A stretch of 29,137 nucleotides of DNA from Hypsibius dujardini. Taxonomy: Eukaryota; Tardigrada; Eutardigrada; Parachela; Hypsibiidae. Below are positions 1 through 9,600 of this stretch, piece after piece. The translations under genes were made by a program, and so were the position numbers. How positions within the stretch are numbered: position 1 is the first letter of the stretch; each line of letters begins with the position of its first letter. The stretch covers positions 1 through 29,137 of the forward strand of contig LRSR01011355.1 of the NCBI GenBank assembly GCA_001579985.1. The letters are read 5' to 3'. The notes under the pieces were generated by a model that worked only from the letters and a program-made list of their open reading frames with translations, was not told the DNA's origin and did not search any database.

Positions 1-93
1 GTAGTACGTAGTGGGTAGTGGGTAGTGGGTAGTGGGTAGTGTGGGTAGTGGGCAGTGGGTAGTGGGTAGTGGGTAGTGGGTAGTACGTAGTGG
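1..93. repeat. GGGTAGT-type heptamer minisatellite (cut by window edge)
   Basis: About a dozen imperfect head-to-tail copies of a 7-base unit (GTAGTGG and its rotations), with a few variants (GTAC, GGCAGT). The array starts before the window, so its full length is unknown. It has no coding meaning. Confidence 0.85.
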
Positions 94-1807
94 AAGAGCC
101 GGGTTTTCTCATCAAAAAGTAAGTATAATTATCCGTTTCCATTCCTCAGGCAAATACAATGAATGAGCATCCCATGCCCAAGGGCAGTCGAAATATCTAC
201 ATTCTTTACTGGCGCAGGGAGATTTCTAACCATATAACAGACATTGTTGACTAGACCATACACTCCGGTCAGTTACGGTGAATAGGCATGCAACCCCGGT
301 TTTTTTATTGGTATGATGAGAAACTCCCGGTGGCAAGACTATATGGGGCTGACTCGCGGCCTCATGGAGCTCGGCTTATACGGGTGTACAAATGTATATA
401 TTCGATGACAGTTGAGGTGAGGACTCAATAATATCCCACACAGACAGCGTCCGGCTGTCCATCTCCCGCTAGCCGGTTCTCCATCCGCGGTAGCCATATA
501 TGGCTTGCGCGGAGTCACTACAAAATTCATACTAATCCATGTACAACGCCCTTCGGAACCCCAACCGAAAAAACCTGTAAATCTAAAATGATTCCGTAAT
601 TGCATTTGTAAGAATCCTGCCATCTCACAATCGCTTGGGATTAGTAGGGGAGAGGGGCTTCACTAGTATCGATAATAAAACGATATTGTTTTAAGAACTT
701 AAATACCCAATGCGTACACGCACACAGCAACCCATCTCTGGTCGGCGAAATACGCCGTTTCCCTGTCGCTAGTAATGCTCTTTCTAAAGATTCCAATGAC
801 AGTCTTCGCTGTTGAGCGATGAGTCAGTCAGTCCAGGATCTGTGAAAGTTTGATCTATACTGTACGACTACAAGAGTATTCGTAGGGCCTCTGCCTCTTT
901 TTCAGTTGGACGGGATCTCTCTCCCATGGGAGTGGGAAGAAGAGGAGGGAGTGTGTGTTATGTCAGCGAGTGTGTGAGGGAGTCAAGTGTGACCGTCTAC
1001 ACTTTTCTCTCCATTCCCTGTTCCATCTTTCCTTTCTTATCCACAAATTCGTCGTCTCCCTGATCACACTCCTTTCTTATTCACAAATTCGTCTCCTACT
1101 TCATTACTCTTGTCTTTTCTCCTAAAATTCCGATTGTCGGGCTGGGAGGAGGAGGAGTTGACAACACACGTAACCCGCACATCTGCTGAAATCTCAACAA
1201 ATTTGGCCACTCCGATCCATTATTCCTCTTAATTTTTAATCTCTTCCCGGAATCTTTTAGCACGACCAGCAACCGTCACTTCAGCAGCTAATTTTGGATT
1301 CGAAAATGGAATTGACTATCGTTTGACCTTCTTTTTCCACCACCTGTCTCTGTTCCAGTAAGAGTCCACAGATATATCTGGGCTGTTTGTGCGGCTGTTT
1401 GGTTGATTGAACTTGTTAAACATAGATGGATATAGGTTCGGCCGATTGATTGATTGTTGCACAAGATCTTGTTTCTTTTGAAGTTTACTGTTTGTGTGCG
1501 CGTAGTGTAGCTACTGGTTGAGATCGAGTATTTATCGCTTAGCCATATTTTTTAGGCATTATTTTAGCAATTAGAAATAAGAATTACAATTTGATACGTT
1601 CCAGTGTATGCTATGACGAATGACGATGTCCTTCATTTCGACTTTGGAATTACCGTTCCCGAGTTACGGACTCTGCGGTGGTGCTAGATTGATTGATTGA
1701 TTAGTTCGCACTGCGAAATGATTGGTCAATTGTGAATGGTGGGTTTGTCTTTCGCGTCTTGAGATTCGGACTTTTTGTCGTTACAGGTTAACGCGCGCCG
1801 AGATATA
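94..1807. other. Non-coding stretch upstream of DESI2
   Basis: No convincing exon is seen. A 94-codon minus-strand open frame at 339-623 has no recognisable domain. A pair of copies of a CCTTTCTTATCCACAAATTC-like unit lies near 1030-1090, and short GATT runs occur at about 1441-1455 and 1688-1702. The polypyrimidine-like stretch ending TTACAG at 1786 looks like a splice acceptor just before the DESI2 start, so part of this region is probably a 5' UTR intron of that gene (inference). Confidence 0.5.
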
Positions 1808-2473
1808 ATGCGGACGCCGGTCTACGCGCATATTTACGACCTATTCTGGACGAACAACTACACCTACAACTTGGGAGTGGGCTTTTATCATTCCGGCGTG
1901 GAAGTGTACGGGAAAGAGATCGGCTTCGGCGGCCATCCGTTTGCCTTTAGTGGACTCTTCGAGAAGCCGCCCAAGGATATGGACGAACTCGGACCAAACT
2001 TCCGTTTCAAGGAGACTGTGCTGCTCGGCTACACCGACTTCACCGAATCAGACATTGATGAAATGATGCGGGGTCTTTCGCAGGAGTGGTACGGGAACAG
2101 CTACCACCTTGTGACACGAAACTGCAATCACTTTTCCAGTGAATTGGCGAAGTTGCTGTGCGGACAAGAAGTACCCGCGTATGTACTGCGGCTTTTATCA
2201 TTATTGAAGTTTTGACTTGGCCACTGGGTGAAAGTTCCGTTTAAGAGACCCATGGCAGACTGTCTTTCCACTTTCAGGTGGGTCAATCGCTTTGCCACGA
2301 TGGGGTCTAGAGTCCCGTTCGTCCAGCGATGGCTTCCGCAGGAGTGGCTCACACCTGTCGCTCTCGACTTCACCATCCAAGACATGCTGGGTGAGGACAT
2401 TCAAGACCCGGAGCACCTCAAGCTCATCACTTTTTGCAACAAAATCCCCGTTCACCTTCGACGCCACTCGTAG
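1808..2473 (+). CDS. DESI2: DESI2-like PPPDE-family deSUMOylating/deubiquitinating peptidase, 2 exons
   Basis: Exons 1808-2178 and 2278-2473 join in phase (GC|G = Ala) to give 188 residues, close to the 194 of human DESI2. PPPDE-fold thiol isopeptidases remove SUMO or ubiquitin from proteins. The family dyad is visible: His28 in FYHSGVEVYG and Cys106 in RNCNHFSS. The motif GGHPFAFSG and the exon-2 stretch LPQEWLTP are also typical of DESI2. The intron has donor GTATGT and acceptor CTTTCAG. The ATG at 1808 was chosen because it puts 14 residues before the conserved Tyr-Asp-x-x-Trp, as in homologues. The open frame continues upstream, but only through a likely acceptor at 1785-1786, so a 5' UTR intron is probable. 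Family assignment is strong; whether the activity is deSUMOylating or deubiquitinating cannot be read here. Confidence 0.93.
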
Positions 2474-2486
2474 TCGATACACAACT

Positions 2487-2520
2487 GTCACAGACTCGTC
2501 ACAGACTCGTCACAGACTCG
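2487..2520. repeat. 11-bp tandem repeat, 3 copies, in the DESI2 3' region
   Basis: Three head-to-tail copies of GTCACAGACTC begin 14 bases after the DESI2 stop codon and probably lie in its 3' UTR. Confidence 0.85.
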
Positions 2521-2774
2521 CGGTTATTCTTTCCCTTTTGTTGCAGTGCAAAGTTATCTAGAGAAAAAATTCAGTCAGATTCAACTTGCCGGTCAGGTGG
2601 AACGATTGATGGTGCTAACCGAGCTTCCCCTTATTAATTTGCGCAGCTGTGGCAACAAAGTGGAATGGAACTTATCGATGATGGCGAAAAAGAAAACAAA
2701 ATGGTAAAATGTACAACTCTCATGATTTGTAATACATTCATAGGTTAGAAAAGGACAGCGTTAGAGGATGAGTG

Positions 2775-2990
2775 CTACTTCCGTTTCTTGCCGATGAATC
2801 CACGCAGTCCCAATCCAAATGGACCGAAGCGGAGTCCACCGAAGCCGAGTCCGAAGGGTGCGATAAACGGCAACGGCGGTAAAATCGGTATTCCTAATCC
2901 AAACGGCGCGAAGAACTGTCCGTCACAGACTGGACATGTCAGGGCGGCCATGCAAAGGACCAGCACGAGCGTCTGCCCAAGTTGGCGCAT
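2775..2990 (-). CDS. Small secreted PFGLG-repeat peptide precursor (hypothetical)
   Basis: A single-exon frame of 71 residues, not recognised as a known family. It opens MRQLGQ followed by a hydrophobic core (LVLVLCMAALTC), as expected of a signal peptide, with likely cleavage near residues 22-25. The mature part repeats one motif three times: FFAPFGLG, FIAPFGLG and RFGPFGLG, separated by Gly/Pro/Leu-rich linkers. It ends GFIGKKRK. Gly followed by Lys-Lys-Arg is the classic convertase-plus-amidation signal of neuropeptide and some antimicrobial precursors. Neuropeptide, antimicrobial peptide or structural secreted protein are all possible. The gene lies tail-to-tail with DESI2, about 300 bases from its stop. 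The signal peptide and regular repeat argue that it is real, but no transcript evidence is available and a further exon cannot be excluded. Confidence 0.6.
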   Translation of the reverse strand: MRQLGQTLVLVLCMAALTCPVCDGQFFAPFGLGIPILPPLPFIAPFGLGFGGLRFGPFGLGLRGFIGKKRK

Positions 2991-4196
2991 TTTGTTTCCG
3001 ACACACGAGCACGACCGAAATTAGAGCAAAGCAAAGAAAGAGTTGAGCAGGGGAGATCGATGTGGCTAGCAAACAACGATCATTTCTGTGGTTTGCGTTC
3101 TTTAAATATCTCGCATACAGTAGTGAACATGCATGGCTGGTAATAAGTGATGGCGTTGCGTTGCGCGCCGGCATATCAGTTAGGCGCGGACAGGAAGATC
3201 GACAATACAGACGAACAAAATGCCTTTTAGATAAGGTACATCTTGAGGAGGAGGTTCACGCCTCTTGGTCGGCGTTCTGCGCTTGTTTGCCCACGGACAC
3301 TTTTGCCGGTGTCGGACGTAAAGGTGGCTTGCACAGGCTGTCCGTCGGTCGTACTCGACGTCAACGAAAACGGCCCTTTTCTGTTGCTCAAAGTGGTGGA
3401 CCCTTCAGTATTTACACACACACAGACACAGACACAGACAGAGACAGACAGACACACACACACACACGTGCTGTGATGTTGGATTAACTCATCACACTGT
3501 ATAACAAGTGCATATTTCCTTTGTCTCTCTGGTCTCAAACAACAATATTCGCTTTCTGTGGATCATAAGAATTGCCACTGAAATGTTACAGTACACCGAC
3601 CGGAAGTCTTAAAGAGGCAGTGGTACACAACATATCTAGGAGAGCCGCTCGAAATTCAATCCCCAATGTGATGCTCTGATGGTGCCCGATCTACAGCCCC
3701 ACCATATCGGCTTGAGGACAATGTTACATAAAGGACTGGCAGCTTTAGTTTCGCAAAAAGAAGAGAAGAAAGAAAAGAAAAAAGCAAGTCAATGTGCCAA
3801 ACCGCAGCAATGGTAAAGCTAAATGCATAATTTGATGGAAGCCACGGTGACTAAGGGAGCCCTCTGCAGGGCAAAAACGTGCAGCAATAAGAAACATACG
3901 TATCGTAGGGAGTGGGCGTAAATCCCACGTGGTTCAAAACGGGTTTTAGAATAGACGAAAAGTGTCGTCCTACTCTGTCAAATTCAGCTGCTGAAATTTT
4001 GAACCGATTCCAGAGGGTTTTTTGGGCTCGTCGGTGCAGTTACAGGTTCCCCAGTTTCCCGTACGATTTCTTATCTCTTCCTTCAATTTGGACTCCCCTG
4101 CTCCGGCGAACTTACCTCGCGAAATTTCTTCTTTAGCCGGAATTTCGTGTCTCTCGTGTCGTTTACGCCGCAACATCATTTCCTAATTGTTTGAAA
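2991..4196. other. Intergenic region between the small peptide gene and NACA
   Basis: Should hold the promoters of the two divergent genes. A CA/GACA-rich microsatellite lies at about 3412-3470. Open frames at 3062-3538 overlap that microsatellite on both strands and show no domain. The 60-100 bases before 4197 are pyrimidine-rich and are the likely NACA 5' UTR. No RNA gene was seen. Confidence 0.5.
3412..3470. repeat. CA / CAGA microsatellite
   Basis: Mixed runs of CA, CAGACA and GACA dinucleotide and tetranucleotide units, imperfect along their length. Confidence 0.85.
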
Positions 4197-5781
4197 ATGG
4201 TGGTCCTTGCTGGAGATTCTTCCGCTAAAGACGCTAAGAAGGGGAAACAGGCCGCGAAGGCCGAACTAAGCGGAAAGGACACAGAGGAGTCCGGCGGCAA
4301 CGGCGACGAGTCCGGCAGCAGCGATTCGGACGACAGTGTGCCCGCACTGGAGGAGAATGACGCCGAGGAAGGGCGCAAACCCGTCGGAGGTGCCGGAGGG
4401 GATGACGCTGGAAATATCGACTTGTCCGGTGGGAATGTCCACTTGGCTGGCAAGCAGAGCCGTGGAGAGAAGAAGGCTCGCAAGACGCTCATGAAGGTAG
4501 GCCAGACAGAGTTTGGAAGGTGCGGATTTTCGATTAAGGAGTCTTTTGATTAGTTTGATATGGTTTTATGGTTCAGGTAATGGTTGATTCGTTGATTAGC
4601 TTCGTATGCTTATTGTCGAGTAATGGTTAGCGTTACTGTGGTCGCTTGATCGGCTGATTGCTTCAACTTAATTAAATCCGGACTTACGTAATAATATGAT
4701 ATCTGCTTATGAACTGGACAAGCTTGCTAGGCATGTATGAAAGTTATGAATTTTGGTTTAACCCGATTTTCTAGGTGCTCTTAGCTACACGTTGATTGAT
4801 TAATTTGACTGTTGATTTATCATTACGCGTGTATTGATATAAATTGTACTAGGTACAATATATTTCGTGTCATTTTCCAGCAGTCATGTGGTTTGTTGCT
4901 GATTTCATTCCTTTTTTGCAGCTGGGATTGAAGCCGGTGCCCGGAATCAATCGCGTCACTATCCGCAAGTCAAAGAACATTCTGTTCGTCATCCAAAGCC
5001 CCGATGTAAGAATGCTTCAGTTTTCAATTGAGCAACATTCGGCCCGCTCTGCGCTCTTTCGGCCCACTTGAAACTTTCGGCCCATTCTGCGCTCTTTCGG
5101 CCCCCTCTGCGCTCTTTCGGCCCATTCTGCGCTCACTTGTGCTTTTGATGCTCGGGTGGTGTTGTTAAACGACGCTCTTGACTAAAACATCTCTCTTTCT
5201 GATCTCATCAGGTGTACCGTCATCCAGGATCTGATCACTACGTCATCTTCGGCGAGGCCAAGATTGAAGACTTGAGCCACCAGGCGCAGCTGCAGTCGCT
5301 GGAGCGTCTGAAGAATCCCGACTTTTTGGGCGAGGAGCGCAAGGGCTTGGAGTCGGGCGCGGGCGGCCACGGTTCGTCTGGCGACAAGGCCGACAGCAAG
5401 GACACTGGACCCTCTTCCACCACCAAGATTGAAGACTCTGATAATGAGGAGGGCGGCGAACTGGACGAAAGTGGATTGGATTCCAATGACGTCAACCTGG
5501 TTATGACTCAAGCCGGAGTCAAACGTTCCCGTGCGGTCAAGGCCTTAAAACGCAACGACGGTGACATAGTAAATGGTAAGATCAATGATTGATTGATTGA
5601 TTGATTGAGCGATTGATGGGTTTAATTTATAACCATGTATCGTTATAATATTTGGGAAGATGGATTAATCTAGTTGAGAGTTTATTGATACACAATTGGT
5701 ATGAATGTTTTCCAGTAAATGCTGAAGATTCTAACGCGTTGGTTGTTCCTTGTTCCAGCGATTATGGAGCTGACAATGTAA
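4197..5781 (+). CDS. NACA: Nascent polypeptide-associated complex subunit alpha, 4 exons
   Basis: Exons 4197-4496, 4922-5005, 5212-5575 and 5759-5781 join in phase to 256 residues (human NACA 215). NAC alpha pairs with NAC beta (BTF3) at the ribosomal tunnel exit and controls which nascent chains engage SRP. The N-terminus is long, acidic and low-complexity (residues about 10-90). The NAC domain follows at about 91-156, with [24 protein letters not shown] and [11 protein letters not shown] second acidic linker leads to the C-terminal UBA domain (about 217-256) ending IVNAIMELTM. The last exon is only 23 bases and encodes the end of that motif. Donors are GTAGGC, GTAAGA, GTAAGA; acceptors TTTGCAG, CATCAG, TTCCAG. 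The extra length against human comes from the N-terminus and the NAC-UBA linker. Identification is secure. Confidence 0.97.
5038..5138. repeat. 20-bp minisatellite in NACA intron 2
   Basis: About five imperfect copies of a unit of the form CTTTCGGCCCATTCTGCGCT. One copy carries ACTTGAAA in place of the usual second half. It lies wholly within the 206-base intron between exons 2 and 3. Confidence 0.85.
5586..5614. repeat. (GATT)n microsatellite at the start of NACA intron 3
   Basis: Seven near-perfect GATT units start about ten bases after the exon-3 donor (GTAAGA at 5576). Confidence 0.9.
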
Positions 5782-6638
5782 AGCCATCACCCGCCACGCG
5801 CATTGGATGCACACCTCGTTTTCTGAAAATGCCTGTCGTCGTAGTAATGTCTCTTTATCGTTCTTTGGACTGTGACATAACAATTCAGTTCAATTCAGTT
5901 TACTGAAGTTCTGACACCACGTTTTGCGTAGCTTTCAACGGGAGGGAAAATACCCACTTGAATGCCCTGGTTGCTCGTTCACTAATCCACACTGCGAAAG
6001 AAAGCCGGCGTCATGAGCGAGGCGGGGTGGTAGGACTTTTGTTGTTTGGGCGGTGCTTTAACCAGCAGACCACTGCGACGCATAGGCGTGAGAGGCAGAT
6101 GCGGTGAGCTTTCGGTGTGAGTTGATCTGGAAGGGCCGGCGGGTAGGCGAGAATTACGTTTAACGTATGCGTATTAATAAACGACTAAACACTGCCCCGA
6201 TAATTAAGCCGGACTCATGTGGACAAATATGTATCGCGGTCGGCTGTCAATCAGGTCTGCCGTCGTACTTGCAGTTGGTGGTGCGGACTGCAGAGCAGGT
6301 CTTTCGCATGCTCTACCGACGAGCACCATCACACCCGGCATTTATCATTTTGATTGGATATGAATGAAAAGCTAAGTGCAGTGAGTGTGCCGAGGTGTCG
6401 TTATACGATGTCACGCCATTGTGGGCCCTATTGAAGGAGGCTTTTAGTCGGCGTTGGTTTAGGCAAGCGGTACCTGTTGTCACACACAACAACAAACCAT
6501 CACTACCACCGGCCAACGACTTGGCGGCGCACTTGCTGCACTTTGTTTCCCCAACGCAGTTTGCTCTTTTGAGTTCCCAGGTCGGGAGAAGGAACTATTT
6601 CAAGGACATCCAGACGACGGGATTGGCTGTTGTCGGCC
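5782..6638. other. Intergenic / presumed 3' UTR of NACA and 5' region of the adaptor gene
   Basis: An AATAAA lies at 6176-6181, about 400 bases past the NACA stop, and is a possible polyadenylation signal. A 90-codon frame at 6395-6667 runs through the adaptor start in a different frame and has no domain; it is more likely 5' UTR. No repeat or RNA gene stands out. Confidence 0.4.
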
Positions 6639-9600
6639 ATGGGAAATCAACAGGCACAGCAGCGTAAAAATCGAGCGGTCAGCAGGTAAGTGGCCATTTA
6701 TCTCGTGCTGACCGGTTTATGTTATTATGAGAATATGTCCTTTTTAATACCAAATAAAAAAAAGAAGTAAGTGGCCATTTATCTCGTGCTGACCGGTTTA
6801 TGTTATTATAAGAATATGCCTTTTTTTAATACCAAATAAAAAAAGAAGTAAGTGGCCATTTATCTCGTGCTGACCGGTTTATGTTATTATAAGATTATGC
6901 CTTTTTTTAATACCAAATAAAAAAAAGAAGGAAGTGGCCATTTATCTCGTGCTGACCGGTTTATGTTATTATGAGAATATGCCTTTTTTTAATACCAAAT
7001 AGAAAAAGAATTTGTTTTTGAAGTTCAGAGCCGTTAATTGGGACCAGTATGATACTCTACCCTCACTTTCATTTACTATTACTAGTCCACATATTAATTT
7101 TAACTTTAAATCTAAACAGTTTAGCAGGAAGATTGAAACATCAGAGCTTTCCCGTTATTTGGTCAAGTTTTGCATGACAATTACGAAGAGAACGCGGCTA
7201 GAAATCTAGTACCGAGTATTAGTAGTTTGTGGAGTCATCGGAAGGGCCACCGAAGTTATAATTGTCCCGGCTGACATACAAGGTGACTAACTTAACAGAA
7301 CTATTCGTTTCAGTAAATTTGCGCAATTAGCACGTAATTCATTACTGCATTACTTCGACCAGGGTGCCGTATCCTCCCGACCTCATGGGACAGTTTTATG
7401 CCCTAGGGCGTGCATTCCGCCCGTGGCTGCTTTTTTAATTAAACCTGTGTGTGTGCGTGTGCGTGTGCGTGTGCATGTGCATGTGCATATGCATATGCAC
7501 TTTGTGGCCATTAAACATGTGTGCGTGTGTGTGCATGTGCATGTGCATGTGCATGTGCATGTGCATGTGCACTTTGTAGCCATTTAAACATGTGTGTGCG
7601 TGTGTGTGCATGTGTGTGCGTTAATTTTAAACTGTGCGCGCGTGTATGTGTGCCACGGGGGCGGTGCTTAGCTGTCCCTTGAGACCGGGAGGATACGGTA
7701 ACCGGGCTGCATTTTTCAGACCGGAAGTATCAGTGGACACTAGCGACGGTGAGGAGAGGACCTGGCGAACGGCCGCCGCCGATTCTTCCGAAGAACAACA
7801 CTCGAATGTTGGTCAAGAATCTTTCCTCACGGATGAATCATCGCATTCACGGAGCCCAAGCTCTGCATCACCGCTGCGGCAGCATAAATCACGCTTCAAC
7901 GGCGACATTTCATCGCGCAGCCAGACCGACGATGAAAGTAAGTTGTGCCTTAACAATACTCTGACCTGAATTTAATGGGCGGTTTAGGAGACTCTCCACC
8001 TGCTTATTAATCGCATTATAAACATACTATTTGTTATGCCATAAAAGTCTTTCGCGATCGAATACGAGTACCGTATTCCATGCGGCATTATAGTGTGTAA
8101 AGTACAGAAAGTTGAAATCTAAGCAGACGACATCAGACAGTAACCCTGCGCCCGGTGCGAACTTGGTGTGTGCATGCACATGCGCATGCGCATGCACACA
8201 CCAAGTTCGCACCGGGCGCACATCACGATTCAGCGCCTGTTTACGCGCACTCGGGCGGAGTGCGTTGAACATGCGCATGCGCATGCGCACACCAAGTTCG
8301 CACCGGGCGCACGTCACGATTCAGCGCCTGTTTACGCGCACTCGGGCGGAGTGCGTTGAACATGAGGCGTCCTCTTTTGTCATCACTTGCTCCATCGGTT
8401 GCACTTGTCGGGCTTTTTGCTTTCGGAGCGCTTCGCACTCCGTACCTTTGGCGTGCAAAGCGCAGGCCCATACCGGGGTAGACTGAAGTGTAGATTAATA
8501 GCAAAAATTGAAACTTTTTCTTTCAGCAAAACTTCTGCTAGTTGTCGTTATTGACGAATCATGACAAATGGAGAGCGTTGAGCTTGAACCGAATAAACGA
8601 AAGACTTGCTCATTGTGCCTAATTAACACTGCCCAATGTGTCTTCTGTAGTTCAGCTTAGAAAGTTCGCGCGTGCCGACCAGTTTAATCATATTACCAGT
8701 TCGTATTATAAACGTATTATTATTCGTATTATTAATTAGAAGATGAAAGCTGACGCGTCGGAAGAATCAGCGGCGCCAATTACTGTTTGATTACCGCGGC
8801 AATTGGCCGTTTTGTCCGAGCAAATTGAACTTTCACTCACACACCGCGCACAATGCACGACACACACCGCGCACAATGCACGACACACAACACGCGCACA
8901 ATGCACGACACACACCACGCGCACAATGCACGACACACACCACGCGCACAATGCACGACACACACTGCGCACAATGCACGACACACACCGCGCACAATGC
9001 ACGACACACACCAAGCGCACAATGCGCGACACACACCAAGCGCACAATGCACGACACACACCGCGCACAATGCACGACACACACCGCGCACAATGCGCGA
9101 CACACACCGCGCGCACAATGCACGACACACACCGCGCAGACTGCACGACACACACTGCGCACAATGCGCGACACACACCGCGCACAATGCGCGACACACA
9201 CAAGGCGGACTGCGCGTGTAAAGTTCGTTGACGGACAGCTGTCTCATCGCCGACGCGTAGATGGCAGGCCAAGCTCGCACCTCTTGGCTGGCCATACTAG
9301 GTGATATTGAATAAAGCTCGTTCGAATCTGAATGAACACCCTCCTTCCCACTATAATACAAAACTAACATTCTGTCGAGATACTTTGCATACACTTCGAA
9401 TGAACACCCATATCAACATGCAGTGATAAAGCACAGCGTCATCTCTGGTCACTTGCAAAAAATGGTTGGACACACGTGGCAAAAACCTTGCGCTAACCGA
9501 GTCAAGCCATTACACTCGATGCATGACTTTTGTACACAGCTGTCGAGTTGACGTGCGTAATTCGGTTAGCGCAAGGGTTTTACCACGTGTGTACTTGTAA

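Noticed and set aside
339-623. 94-codon minus-strand frame
   Set aside because: No domain, signal peptide or splice context; composition looks random.
6395-6667. 90-codon plus-strand frame over the adaptor's 5' region
   Set aside because: It is in a different frame from the MGNQQAQQ start, has no domain and does not link to exon 2. Treated as 5' UTR.
8736-9394. Overlapping open frames of 120-185 codons on both strands
   Set aside because: They exist only because the 21-bp minisatellite lacks stop codons. The predicted proteins are simple repeats inside an intron.
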